DNA from: Microbacterium sp. BR1
GTDB taxonomy: Bacteria; Actinomycetota; Actinomycetes; Actinomycetales; Microbacteriaceae
Direction: 5' to 3'
NCBI RefSeq assembly: GCF_002812725.1
Contig: NZ_NMUN01000005.1
Span: forward strand, 1-64,000
DNA length: 64,000 nucleotides
The position numbers were made by a program, and so were the translations under genes. Under the pieces are notes generated by a model. The model had not been told where the DNA came from. It did no database searches and saw nothing but the letters and a program-made list of their open reading frames with translations. Positions 26,740 through 35,477 of the stretch are shown in pieces (position 1 is the first letter of the stretch; every line of letters begins with the position of its first letter).

Positions 26740-29691
26740 TCAGGCGAAGGCCTCCACGGGCGGGCAGGCGCAGGCCAGGTTGCGGTCGCCCCACGCATTG
26801 TCCACCCGGCGCACGGGCGGCCAGTACTTGTTGCGCACGAGCGCGTGCACCGGATAGACGGCGCGCTCACGGGAGTACGGATGGTCCCACTCGCCCGCGA
26901 TCGCCGACTCGGCGGTGTGGGGCGCATTCACCACGGGGTTGTCGTCCGCGGGCCATTCCCCCGCCGCGACGGCATGCGCCTCGGCGTGGATCGCGATCAT
27001 CGCCTCGACGAACCTCTCGAGCTCGCCGAGGTCCTCGCTCTCGGTCGGCTCGACCATCAGCGTCCCCGCGACGGGGAACGACATCGTCGGAGCGTGGAAT
27101 CCGTAGTCGATCAGGCGCTTCGCCACATCGTCCACCGTGATCCCGGTCGCGTCGCGCAGCGGACGCAGGTCGAGGATGCACTCGTGCGCGACCAGTCCGT
27201 TCTCGCCCGTGTACAGCACCGGGAAGTGCGCACGCAGCCGGGCCGCGACGTAGTTGGCGGCGAGCACGGCGGCGGCCGTGGCATTCCGCAGGCCCGCGGC
27301 CCCCATCATCCGCACATACGCCCACGACACCGGCAGGATCCCGGCCGACCCGTGCGGCGCACCCGAAATCGGCGCGCCATCGAAGACGAAGCCGCCCGCG
27401 TGATCTGCCCGGGGCGAGAACGGATGCCCCGGCAAGAACGGTGCGAGATGCGCTTTCGCCGCGACCGGGCCGACACCCGGCCCCCCACCGCCGTGCGGAA
27501 TCGCGAACGTCTTGTGCAGATTGAGGTGCGAGACGTCGCCGCCGAGGTCGCCGAACCGCGCGTAGCCGAGCAGGGCGTTGAGGTTCGCACCGTCGACGTA
27601 GACCTGACCGCCCGCGTCGTGCACCGCCTGCGTGATGTCGAGCACGTCGTGCTCGTACACGCCGTGAGTCGACGGGTACGTGATCATCAGCGCCGACAGC
27701 GTCGCGGCGTGCTCCTCGATCTTCGCGCGCAGGTCGTCGAGGTCGACGTTGCCCGCCTCGTCGCACGCCACGACGACGACGCGCATTCCGGCGAGCACGG
27801 CCGATGCCGCGTTGGTGCCGTGCGCCGACGACGGGATCAGGCAGACATCGCGCCCCAGGTCACCGCGCGAGCGGTGGTACCCCCGGATCGCCAGCAGCCC
27901 GGCGAGCTCGCCCTGCGATCCGGCGTTCGGCTGCAGCGAGACGGCGTCGTACCCCGTGACCTCGGCGAGCCACGTCTCGAGCTGCTCGATCAGGCCGAGG
28001 TAGCCGCGCACGTCGGCCTCGGGGGCGAAGGGATGCATACGGGCGAACTCCGGCCACGACACGGCGGCCATCTCGGTCGCCGCGTTGAGCTTCATCGTGC
28101 ACGACCCGAGCGGGATCATGCCGCGGTCGAGGCCGTAGTCGCGATCCGCGAGCGTCTTCAGGTACCGCATCATGGCGGTCTCGCTGCGATGGGCGTGGAA
28201 GACCGGATGCGTGAGGTAGTCGTCCTCGCGCAGCAGACCGACCGGGAGGGCGCCGATCGAGTCGTCCGCCGGCTCCCGCGACGCGATGTCAGAGGATTCA
28301 GGCGCGCCGACCGCTGGCTCGGAAGCGGGGGACCCCGAAACGGCAGCATCGGGCAGACCGAACGCCCACGCGACGGCGTCGAGATCGACCAGGGTCGTGG
28401 TCTCGTCGACCGACACCCCGACGGTCGCCTCGTCGACCCACAGCAGCTGGTAACCACGCGACCGGGCGCGCTCGATCACGCGACCGGCGTCGCCGGGGAC
28501 GAAGACGCGGAGCGTGTCGAAGAACTCCTCCGACGCGAGGTTCAGCCCGTAGTCCCGCAGGGCGGTGGCGAGCGATGCCGCCTTGCCCGCGACATCCGCT
28601 GCTATCGCGCGCAGCCCCTCGGGGCCGTGATACACGGCGTACATCGCCGCCATGACCGCGAGCAGCACCTGGGCGGTGCAGATGTTCGAGGTCGCCTTCT
28701 CACGACGGATGTGCTGCTCGCGCGTCTGCAGAGCCAGCCGATAGGCGGGGTGCCCCGCGGCATCACGAGAGACGCCGACGAGGCGCCCCGGCAGCTGCCG
28801 CGCCAGGCCCTGACGCAGGGCGAGATAGCCCGCGTGCGGCCCACCGTAGCCGAGCGGAACGCCGAAACGCTGCGTCGTTCCGGCCGCGATGTCGGCGCCG
28901 AGTGATCCGGGCGATGCGATCAGCGTGAGGGCGAGCAGGTCCGCCGCGACGACGGCGAGGCCGCCCCGCGCCTGCACCGCCGCGATCACATCGGACGGAT
29001 CCCAGACGCGGCCGGAGGCGCCGGGGTACTGGACGAGAACGCCGAAGGCCTCGGGAAGGGCCGCAGCGTCGCACGAAGCCAGGTCGATCGTCCGCAGTTC
29101 GATCCCGAGCGCCGCGGCGCGCGACTCCAGCAGAGCCCGAGTCTGCGGCAGCGCGTCCGCGTCGACCAGGAAGACGTTCGAGTCCGACTTCGAGGCACGG
29201 CGGGCGACGAGCATCCCCTCGACCACGGCGGTGGACTCGTCGAGCATGGATGCTCCCGCGATATCGAGTCCGGTCAGGTCGGTCACCATCGTCTGGAACG
29301 TGATGAGGGCCTCGAGCCGACCCTGCGAGATCTCGGGCTGGTACGGCGTGTACGCGGTGTACCAGGACGGGTTCTCGAGCACGTTCCGCGTGATCACCGC
29401 GGGAGTGAAGGTGTCGTAGTAGCCGAGTCCGATCATCGGCCGGGCCGTGCGGTTGGTCGATGCGATCTCGCGCAGCTCGGCGAGCGCCTCGGCCTCGGTC
29501 GCGGCGGGCGGGATGTCGCTCGTCGTGCGCTCGTGGACGCGGATGGCTCCCGGCACGGCGGCATCGAGCAGCGCATCGACGCTCGGGTATCCGAGCACAT
29601 CGAGCATCGCGGCCTGCGCCGACGCATCCGTCCCGATGTGGCGGGCGGCGAATGCACCCGCCCTCACGCGCCCGCCGTCGGGGACCGTCAC
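26740..29691 (-). CDS. gcvP: Glycine dehydrogenase (decarboxylating), P protein
   Basis: A 983-residue PLP enzyme that decarboxylates glycine and passes the aminomethyl group to lipoyl-GcvH. The N-terminal half has [20 protein letters not shown]. The C-terminal half has [31 protein letters not shown] and the PLP-Lys motif [19 protein letters not shown]. It is about 30 residues longer than usual, mainly from a low-complexity Pro/Ser/Ala linker ([17 protein letters not shown]) between the halves. GTG 29691 overlaps the gcvH TGA (GTGA), supporting this start; a GTG eight codons later is possible. Third gene of the gcvTHP operon. Confidence 0.95.
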   Translation of the reverse strand: MTVPDGGRVRAGAFAARHIGTDASAQAAMLDVLGYPSVDALLDAAVPGAIRVHERTTSDIPPAATEAEALAELREIASTNRTARPMIGLGYYDTFTPAVITRNVLENPSWYTAYTPYQPEISQGRLEALITFQTMVTDLTGLDIAGASMLDESTAVVEGMLVARRASKSDSNVFLVDADALPQTRALLESRAAALGIELRTIDLASCDAAALPEAFGVLVQYPGASGRVWDPSDVIAAVQARGGLAVVAADLLALTLIASPGSLGADIAAGTTQRFGVPLGYGGPHAGYLALRQGLARQLPGRLVGVSRDAAGHPAYRLALQTREQHIRREKATSNICTAQVLLAVMAAMYAVYHGPEGLRAIAADVAGKAASLATALRDYGLNLASEEFFDTLRVFVPGDAGRVIERARSRGYQLLWVDEATVGVSVDETTTLVDLDAVAWAFGLPDAAVSGSPASEPAVGAPESSDIASREPADDSIGALPVGLLREDDYLTHPVFHAHRSETAMMRYLKTLADRDYGLDRGMIPLGSCTMKLNAATEMAAVSWPEFARMHPFAPEADVRGYLGLIEQLETWLAEVTGYDAVSLQPNAGSQGELAGLLAIRGYHRSRGDLGRDVCLIPSSAHGTNAASAVLAGMRVVVVACDEAGNVDLDDLRAKIEEHAATLSALMITYPSTHGVYEHDVLDITQAVHDAGGQVYVDGANLNALLGYARFGDLGGDVSHLNLHKTFAIPHGGGGPGVGPVAAKAHLAPFLPGHPFSPRADHAGGFVFDGAPISGAPHGSAGILPVSWAYVRMMGAAGLRNATAAAVLAANYVAARLRAHFPVLYTGENGLVAHECILDLRPLRDATGITVDDVAKRLIDYGFHAPTMSFPVAGTLMVEPTESEDLGELERFVEAMIAIHAEAHAVAAGEWPADDNPVVNAPHTAESAIAGEWDHPYSRERAVYPVHALVRNKYWPPVRRVDNAWGDRNLACACPPVEAFA

Positions 29692-30071
29692 GAAGCCTGT
29701 CCCGTCAGGCCGATGTACGCGGCGCGGTCGAGCAGCTCGGCCGGGGCCGACGAATCGATCCGGATCTTCAGCAGCCAGCCGTCCTCGAACGGCGACGAGT
29801 TGATCAGACCGGGGTCGTCCGTGACCGCGTCGTTGACCGCGACGACGTCGCCGGTGAGGGGCGCGTAGAGCTCGCCTACCGACTTCGTGGATTCGATCTC
29901 GCCGCACACCTGTCCCGCGCTCACGCCGGAGTCGACGGTCGGCAGCTCGACGAAGACGACGTCGCCGAGCTTCTCGGCGGCGTAGTCGGTGATGCCGACG
30001 GTCGCGACATCGCCGTCGATCGAGATCCACTCGTGCTCGGCGGTATAGGAAAGTGCGGTGAGATCGGTCAT
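29688..30071 (-). CDS. gcvH: Glycine cleavage system H protein
   Basis: A 127-residue lipoyl carrier protein that shuttles the aminomethyl group between GcvP, GcvT and lipoamide dehydrogenase. It has the family start [20 protein letters not shown], the [14 protein letters not shown] strand, and the lipoylation site [20 protein letters not shown], with Lys at about residue 63. Length is normal. The ATG overlaps the gcvT TGA (ATGA) and its own TGA overlaps the gcvP GTG, so the three genes are tightly coupled. Confidence 0.96.
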   Translation of the reverse strand: MTDLTALSYTAEHEWISIDGDVATVGITDYAAEKLGDVVFVELPTVDSGVSAGQVCGEIESTKSVGELYAPLTGDVVAVNDAVTDDPGLINSSPFEDGWLLKIRIDSSAPAELLDRAAYIGLTGQAS

Positions 30072-31339
30072 TTCTTCCTCCGGTAGAACGGGGTGGGTGT
30101 GACGGTCGCGGGAATGCGCGTACCGCGGACATCGATGAAGAGCGGGGTGCCGGGCTCGGCGGAGCCGGGGTCGACGTAAGCGAGGGCGATCGGATGCCCC
30201 AGCGTCGGGCTGAGCGCGCCGCTCGTGACGATGCCCACCTCAGTGCCCACCCCGGTGCCGGCCTCGGTGCCGGCCGCGGCCTCGCCGGCGAAAACGGCGT
30301 AACCCGCGCGGCCGGCTCGGCGGCCCTCGGAAGCAAGGCCGACGAGCACGCGAGCATCCGGATCCAACGGTGCGCTCGCGCCCTCTCGCCCGACGAAGTC
30401 GCCCTCGGTGGCGACCGCGCGGACGAGCCCCGCCTGTGCGGGGCGGATGTCGAGCGACAGCTCATGGCCGTACAGCGGCATCCCGGCCTCGAGTCGCAGG
30501 GTGTCACGGGCCGCCAGGCCCGCCGGCACGAGCCCGAGCGGTTCGCCCGCCGCGAGCAGCGCTTCCCACAGCTCCTCGGCGCGCGCGACGGGGACCGCGA
30601 GCTCGAAGCCGTCCTCGCCCGTGTACCCGGTGCGAGCGACGAGCACCGGCGCACCGTCGAACCGAGCGGTCGCCGCGGCATAGTAGCCGAGGTCGTCCAG
30701 GAGCGGCGAGAACTCGACCAGGCCCTCCGTCGCCTCGAGAACCGCGGCCGAAACCGGTCCCTGCACCGCGATGAGCGCCGTGTCGTCCGAGACATCCTCG
30801 AGGCGGAATCCCGGTTCGCCAGCGACGAAGCCGAAGCTACCGCCAGCGTCGGTGCTGGACGTGCCGGGGGCGGGAACGGATGCTGCACGCTGGGCGAGTG
30901 CGGCTGCCACGGCATCCCGGTTCCCGGCGTTCGCGATCACGACGAAATGGTCGTCGGCCAGGCGGTAGACGATGACGTCGTCGACGATGCCGCCCTGTTC
31001 CGCGAGCACGAGGCCGTACGCGGCCTTGCCGAGGCGCATCGCCGACGGCCGGCCCGACAGGGCGTAGTCGAGGAACTCGCCAGCCTTCTGGCCGGTGACG
31101 ACGAACTCGGCCATGTGCGAGATGTCGAACAGTCCCGCGGCGGTGCGGACCGCGTGGTGCTCGGCGAGCTCCGAGCTGTACCGCACGGGCATCCACCACC
31201 CGCCGAAGTCGGTGAACGATGCACCGAGGCGCTCGTGGGCGGCTGCGAGCGGGGTGCGGCGCGGCGGCGCCGACTCGGGCGACGGAGGCGGCGTGGTCGC
31301 GCCGGGTGGGACCGTTGGCGGCGGGGTGGGGTCTGGCAT
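30068..31339 (-). CDS. gcvT: Aminomethyltransferase, glycine cleavage T protein
   Basis: A 423-residue tetrahydrofolate-dependent enzyme that releases ammonia and makes methylene-THF from the GcvH-bound intermediate. Key motifs: [48 protein letters not shown] and [19 protein letters not shown]. The N-terminus has a roughly 25-residue Pro/Thr-rich extension, and a short Gly/Thr-rich insert ([12 protein letters not shown]) lies near the C-terminus. ATG 31339 is chosen for its GGGAG site 5 nt upstream; a longer start would enter the riboswitch. First gene of the operon, controlled by the glycine riboswitch. Confidence 0.95.
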   Translation of the reverse strand: MPDPTPPPTVPPGATTPPPSPESAPPRRTPLAAAHERLGASFTDFGGWWMPVRYSSELAEHHAVRTAAGLFDISHMAEFVVTGQKAGEFLDYALSGRPSAMRLGKAAYGLVLAEQGGIVDDVIVYRLADDHFVVIANAGNRDAVAAALAQRAASVPAPGTSSTDAGGSFGFVAGEPGFRLEDVSDDTALIAVQGPVSAAVLEATEGLVEFSPLLDDLGYYAAATARFDGAPVLVARTGYTGEDGFELAVPVARAEELWEALLAAGEPLGLVPAGLAARDTLRLEAGMPLYGHELSLDIRPAQAGLVRAVATEGDFVGREGASAPLDPDARVLVGLASEGRRAGRAGYAVFAGEAAAGTEAGTGVGTEVGIVTSGALSPTLGHPIALAYVDPGSAEPGTPLFIDVRGTRIPATVTPTPFYRRKK

Positions 31340-31389
31340 GAGTTCTCCCGTGGTGGTGCGGGCGGGCGCCGATCGACGCCCGATGAACT

Positions 31390-31590
31390 CCCCCTCTGTC
31401 ATCTGCCTGAGAGTTTCGCCGAGACATCCTCGAGGATGACCCGACTTTCACCGTCGGCGGATCCGCACGAAACGGATCTCTTTCCAGAGTGGCCCGACCC
31501 CCGCGGTACGCAATACCTGAGAGATTGGCGGGGAGGCTTGCTCCTTCGGTGCCCGGCGCGAAGCGGTGCCGGGGCTCTCCCGCAAGGGGT
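31390..31590 (-). promoter_or_regulatory. Tandem glycine riboswitch upstream of gcvTHP
   Basis: Read on the minus strand there are two glycine aptamers in series. Aptamer 1 (about 31588-31503) has GGGAGAGCC, then CCGAAGGAGCAAGCC, then CAATCTCTCAGGTA. Aptamer 2 (about 31495-31392) has CTCTGGAAAGAG, then CGACGGTGAAAGTCGG, then GAAACTCTCAGGCAGATGAC followed by AGAGGGGG. These are the conserved cores of the glycine riboswitch class, with a short linker as in other tandem members. The second aptamer ends some 50 nt before the gcvT ATG. Such elements usually switch glycine cleavage genes on when glycine is abundant; whether it acts on transcription or translation is not evident. Confidence 0.93.
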
Positions 31591-31641
31591 CATAGGGCCG
31601 GTATTCAGTTGTTGCCCGACCGCGGAGGGTCCGACGCGGCC

Positions 31642-31647
31642 AGCATA
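31642..31647 (-). promoter_or_regulatory. Possible -10 of the gcvTHP operon
   Basis: TATGCT on the minus strand, about 55 nt before aptamer 1, with TGTCGC 16 bp further upstream. Position fits a promoter reading into the riboswitch; the match is moderate. Confidence 0.3.
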
Positions 31648-31756
31648 CCCACAGCCGCGCCGCGCGACAGATCCCGACGCGCCCCCATCTCCCGACGACA
31701 TGCCGAGCCGGCCCGCCGTCGCCGCATGGCCCGTACGCCGCCGAACCACCCTTTGC

Positions 31757-31792
31757 GCGGCGAGACACCCCTTGCCTGGGGTGTTTCGCCGC
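31757..31792. repeat. Intergenic palindrome with GGGGTGTTTCG arm
   Basis: GCGGCGAGACACCCC (31757-31771) and GGGGTGTTTCGCCGC (31778-31792) form a 15-bp stem with one mismatch and a 6-nt loop. A third partial arm GGGGTGTTTCGGCGCGG follows at 31797. Its arms match the repeat at 26153. The 283 bases between the riboswitch and marP hold this element and the possible gcv promoter, and nothing else recognisable. Confidence 0.6.
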
Positions 31793-31882
31793 GGCAGGGG
31801 TGTTTCGGCGCGGGGCCGGGGCGAGGGCGGTCGGGTGGGGCAGCGGCGGCAGCGGGGCGGAGGCGCGCCGGGCACCTAGCGG

Positions 31883-33055
31883 TCAGCGCGTGCAGGTACC
31901 GGATGACACGGGACTCTGCCACCCGGCAGCACCCGCCACGATCGGCGCGAGTTCCGTCGACGTCGAGGCGTATCCCCGGGTTTCCGCATCCCCTCCACGG
32001 GCGAACACGAGTCCCGCGACGTCGCCTTGAGCGGTCAGTAGCGGGCCACCGGAGTTGCCGGGCCGAACGTTCGCGTCGAGTGTGTAGATCTCCCGCGGGT
32101 GGGACGAGTCGTCGTAGATATCGGGAACGGGCACGACTCCGATCGCGAGCACCGCCGCAGACATGGATTCGAACGGACCCCCGTGCGGATACCCCTGCAC
32201 CGCGGCCGAGGACCCGGCCTGCAGTACGGGTACGACGTCGAGCGGATCGGCATCGAGGCCGCCGACCGCGATGACCGCGATGTCGCCCACCGGATCGAAA
32301 TACACCACCTGACCGTCGCGCGCCTCCCGACCGGGTAGCTCGACGACCGGGCGATCGACCCCCGCGACGACGTGCGCGTTGGTCACGACCCGGTCCTCCG
32401 CGATCACGAATCCGGAGCCGCTCGAACTGATACCGCAGGCATATGCCACTCCGGTAATACGGGCGACGGATGCCGCGGCCTCAGCGAGTTCCGGGTCGTC
32501 GAGCCGAACGGGGGGCTCGACGACGGCCGTCCCGGGCAGCAGCAGACCGCCGAGCGTCGGTATCGCGTCCCCGAGCACGGCGCCGCGCAGCTCGGCCAAC
32601 CCCGCCTGCAGGGGGCGGGGCACGAGATTCTCGATGACGGTCAGCACACGGGACGATGCGATCGCGGTCGAGACGACGGGGGTCCCCGTCGCCGCGAGCC
32701 CCGAGCCGACGAGCGATACCGCGAGAGCCGCCGCGACAAGGGTCAACCCTCCCCCGAGCACGCGGTCGACACCGCGCAACGGTGTGCGGTCGACACCACG
32801 TCGGAGAGCGGTGCCCGCCGCGGAACCGAGCGCGGCACATCCCGCCAAGAGCAGCAGCGTCGCGGCGAGCGCGGCGAGCGCGCGCCACATCGGCCAGGGC
32901 ACCGCCGCGGTCACGAGCGGGATGAGCCAGTAGGCCGCGACCGCCCCGATGCCGAGTCCGACGAGGGTGCCGAGACTCGCGAGAAGGCCCCGCTGAAACC
33001 CGACGATGAGAGCGACCACAAGCAGAACGAGCACGACGATGTCGACGATCTGCAC
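31883..33055 (-). CDS. marP: MarP-type membrane serine protease
   Basis: A 390-residue protein close to the length of mycobacterial MarP (Rv3671c), a periplasmic trypsin-fold protease needed for acid and oxidative-stress tolerance. Four N-terminal helices form a CvpA-like domain (IVDIVVLVLLVVALIVGFQRG onwards, about 1-150). The protease domain shows the triad: His in VVTNAHVVAG, Asp in DPVGDIAVIAV and Ser in VRPGNSGGPLLT. A Cys at ACGISSSGSG and one at SGTCTR could form the redox disulfide known in MarP. GTG 33055 has GAGGGAG 8 nt upstream. It is divergent from nrtR. Confidence 0.88.
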   Translation of the reverse strand: MQIVDIVVLVLLVVALIVGFQRGLLASLGTLVGLGIGAVAAYWLIPLVTAAVPWPMWRALAALAATLLLLAGCAALGSAAGTALRRGVDRTPLRGVDRVLGGGLTLVAAALAVSLVGSGLAATGTPVVSTAIASSRVLTVIENLVPRPLQAGLAELRGAVLGDAIPTLGGLLLPGTAVVEPPVRLDDPELAEAAASVARITGVAYACGISSSGSGFVIAEDRVVTNAHVVAGVDRPVVELPGREARDGQVVYFDPVGDIAVIAVGGLDADPLDVVPVLQAGSSAAVQGYPHGGPFESMSAAVLAIGVVPVPDIYDDSSHPREIYTLDANVRPGNSGGPLLTAQGDVAGLVFARGGDAETRGYASTSTELAPIVAGAAGWQSPVSSGTCTR

Positions 33056-33308
33056 GCCGTGCTCCCTCCCCCGCACCCGGACCTGCGCGTGAAATCGGCG
33101 CGCGCAATCCCACAGTAAATGGCGTCGCTGAGAAGTCGCGGCAGGCGCCGCACGCGCCGCGTCTCGGCGCCGCACCCGATGCCGCGACCACGACGCCGCC
33201 CGGGCGCCGAGCGCGCCCCTTCGCGCCGAGATCGCCCGTTGCCCGCAGGAGATTCCCGGCCCTCTCGTCGCCAACCGGCGCGCTCGGCATGAGGATGGCG
33301 GCTGGCGT

Positions 33309-33337
33309 TTGCCTTCGAGTCAGCATGACACTAAGAT
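33309..33337 (+). promoter_or_regulatory. Promoter of the nrtR-nadABC operon
   Basis: TTGCCT (33309-33314), a 17-bp spacer and TAAGAT (33332-33337) form a good sigma-70-type promoter. Transcription would start near 33343-33344, exactly at an in-frame GTG (33343), so a leaderless start is possible. TGACAC occurs at 33326-33331 and again at 33359-33364; the repeat could be part of an NrtR site, but no full palindrome is obvious. The rest of the marP-nrtR gap (33056-33308) shows nothing recognisable. Confidence 0.55.
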
Positions 33338-33378
33338 CGAGGGTGGTTAAAGTCGCCGTGACACAAACCGCAGGGAAC

Positions 33379-34182
33379 ATGACTCCTCCTCTCACCCATT
33401 CGCCCGACGCGACCGCCGCGGTATCCCCCGCGACCGGCGTCGATGCGACGCGTGTGGCGGTGTCGACGGTGATCTTCACGCTTCGCCGGCGTGCCGAGGA
33501 TGACTCCGCCGCCGTCGTTCTGCCGCTCGTCCGGCGCACACGCGACCCCCACGCGGGGCTCTGGGCCCTGCCCGGCGGATGGCTGGACGCGACGGAGGGA
33601 CTGGATGCCGCGGCATCCCGCACCCTCGGCGAGACCACGGGCCTCTCACCCAGCTATCTGGAGCAGCTGTATGCGTTCGGCGATGTCGATCGCTCGCCCA
33701 CACGCGTCGTCTCGATCATCTATTGGGCCCTTCTGCGTTCGGCCGAGGTCGATGCACAGGTCGCGGCTCACGCGGCAGCGGGCGATGCTCCCGAGAACGT
33801 GGCCTGGTTCGACGCCGCCCACCTGCCCATCCTCGCGTTCGATCACAACCAGATCGTCGAGTACGCCCTCTGGCGCCTCCGCAACAAGGCCGGCTACTCC
33901 CGTATCGCCCACGGCCTGCTGGCCGATGAGTTCACCCTCGCCGAGCTGCGCGAGGTGTACGAGTCGATCCTCGGCCGCAAGCTCGATCCCGCGAACTTCC
34001 GACGCCAGGTCGAGAACTCCGGAACGCTGATCCCCACCGATGGCTTCCGCACCGGCAGCCATCGCCCCGCCCGCCTGTACCGCTACAACCAGGATGTGGA
34101 GCTCGCCGAACGCGGCCCCCTCGCGACACCGTCGTCGGCCCGCCCAGCGGGCCGCGCATCCTTCGAATCGAGGACGAAATGA
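33379..34182 (+). CDS. nrtR: Nudix-related transcriptional repressor NrtR of NAD biosynthesis
   Basis: A regulator of about 267 residues. The N-terminal Nudix-like domain carries GGWLDATEGLDAAASRTLGE, a degenerate Nudix box in which catalytic Glu positions are replaced (R-T in place of R-E, E-T in place of E-E), as expected for NrtR, which senses ADP-ribose or NAD rather than hydrolysing it. The C-terminal winged helix has FTLAELREVYESILGRKLDP, NFRRQVENSG and RPARLYRYN. It is the first gene of the nadABC operon, which it most likely represses. The start is uncertain: ATG 33379 has AGGGA only 2 nt upstream, while in-frame GTGs at 33343 and 33358 are close to the predicted transcription start. 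Confidence 0.88.
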   Translation: MTPPLTHSPDATAAVSPATGVDATRVAVSTVIFTLRRRAEDDSAAVVLPLVRRTRDPHAGLWALPGGWLDATEGLDAAASRTLGETTGLSPSYLEQLYAFGDVDRSPTRVVSIIYWALLRSAEVDAQVAAHAAAGDAPENVAWFDAAHLPILAFDHNQIVEYALWRLRNKAGYSRIAHGLLADEFTLAELREVYESILGRKLDPANFRRQVENSGTLIPTDGFRTGSHRPARLYRYNQDVELAERGPLATPSSARPAGRASFESRTK

Positions 34183-35477
34183 ACGCCACTCCCCTCACGC
34201 TCTCGCCCTCCGTCGATCACGAGATCCAGCGGATCACCGCCGGACTTTCCGATGCGGAGACCTGCAACACCGACCTCGCCGCGGGGCCGTGGAACTTCGA
34301 CGGACGACCCGGATACGGCCCCGGGTCGTCGATGGGCGATGTCATCCCGGTCGGCTCGCCCCGCCAGGGCGAGCTGCCGGTCGCGTATCGCGAGGCCTCG
34401 GAGGCCGACCTGCACGAGCGGATCGTCGCCGCCAAGCGTGTGCTCGGCGACCGGGTCGTCATCCTCGGGCACTTCTATCAGCGCGAAGAAGTCGTCCTGC
34501 ACGCCGATTACGTCGGGGACTCGTTCCAGCTCGCGAATGCCGCGAAGGCGCACCCCGAGGCCGAGGCCATCGTGTTCTGCGGGGTGCACTTCATGGCCGA
34601 GACCGCGGACCTGCTCTCACGCCCTGAACAGGCGGTCATCCTCCCGAATCTCGCCGCCGGGTGCTCGATGGCCGACATGGCGAACATCGATCAGGTCGAG
34701 GACTGCTGGGAGCAGCTCGAGGATGTCTACGGCCCCATGGATGCCGTGGACGCGGACGGCCGGGTGCCCGTCATCCCCGTGACCTACATGAACTCGTCCG
34801 CCGCGATCAAGGGGTTCGTCGGCCGACACGGCGGGATCGTCTGCACCTCGTCCAACGCCCGTACCGTGCTCGAGTGGGCCTTCGCACGCGGGCGCCGCGT
34901 GCTGTTCTTCCCCGACCAGCACCTGGGCCGCAACACCGCCAAGGCGATGGGCGTTCCCCTCGAGCGGATGCCGATGTGGAACCCGAACCGTCCGCTCGGC
35001 GGCAATGACGAGGCGGCGCTCGACGACGCCCGCGTCATCCTCTGGCACGGGTTCTGCTCGGTGCACCGCCGCTTCACGGTGGATCAGATCGACAAGGCGC
35101 GGGCCGAGCATCCCGGCGTCCGCGTCATCGTGCACCCCGAGTGCCCGATGCCGGTCGTCGACGCGGCGGACGAGGCCGGATCGACCGACTACATCCGCAA
35201 AGCCATCCAGGCCGCGACCGAGCCCACCACGTTCGCGATCGGCACCGAGGTGAACCTCGTGCAGCGGCTCGCGGCGGAGCATCCGCAGCACACGATCTTC
35301 TGCCTCGATCCCGTCATCTGCCCGTGCTCGACGATGTACCGCATCCATCCCGGATACCTCGCGTGGGTGCTCGAGGAACTCGTCGCGGGTACCGTGTGCA
35401 ATCGGATCACGGTCGCGGCGGACGTTGCCGAGCCGGCACGAATCGCGCTGGAGCGGATGCTGGCGGCCAAGCCGTGA
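34179..35477 (+). CDS. nadA: Quinolinate synthase
   Basis: A 432-residue [4Fe-4S] enzyme that condenses iminoaspartate with dihydroxyacetone phosphate to give quinolinate. It has HFYQREEVVLHADYVGDSFQ, and Cys in AAGCSMADMANID, in VIVHPECPMPVVD and in DPVICPCSTMYRIHPGYL, which include the three cluster ligands. Length fits the long actinobacterial form. ATG overlaps the nrtR stop (ATGA), and its TGA overlaps the nadB GTG. The cluster requirement explains the cysteine desulfurase gene at the end of the operon. Confidence 0.95.
   Translation: MNATPLTLSPSVDHEIQRITAGLSDAETCNTDLAAGPWNFDGRPGYGPGSSMGDVIPVGSPRQGELPVAYREASEADLHERIVAAKRVLGDRVVILGHFYQREEVVLHADYVGDSFQLANAAKAHPEAEAIVFCGVHFMAETADLLSRPEQAVILPNLAAGCSMADMANIDQVEDCWEQLEDVYGPMDAVDADGRVPVIPVTYMNSSAAIKGFVGRHGGIVCTSSNARTVLEWAFARGRRVLFFPDQHLGRNTAKAMGVPLERMPMWNPNRPLGGNDEAALDDARVILWHGFCSVHRRFTVDQIDKARAEHPGVRVIVHPECPMPVVDAADEAGSTDYIRKAIQAATEPTTFAIGTEVNLVQRLAAEHPQHTIFCLDPVICPCSTMYRIHPGYLAWVLEELVAGTVCNRITVAADVAEPARIALERMLAAKP

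Noticed and set aside
26629..28905. A 758-codon plus-strand frame opposite gcvP
   Set aside because: Mirror frame of gcvP, composition Arg/His/Val-rich, no domains and no ribosome site.
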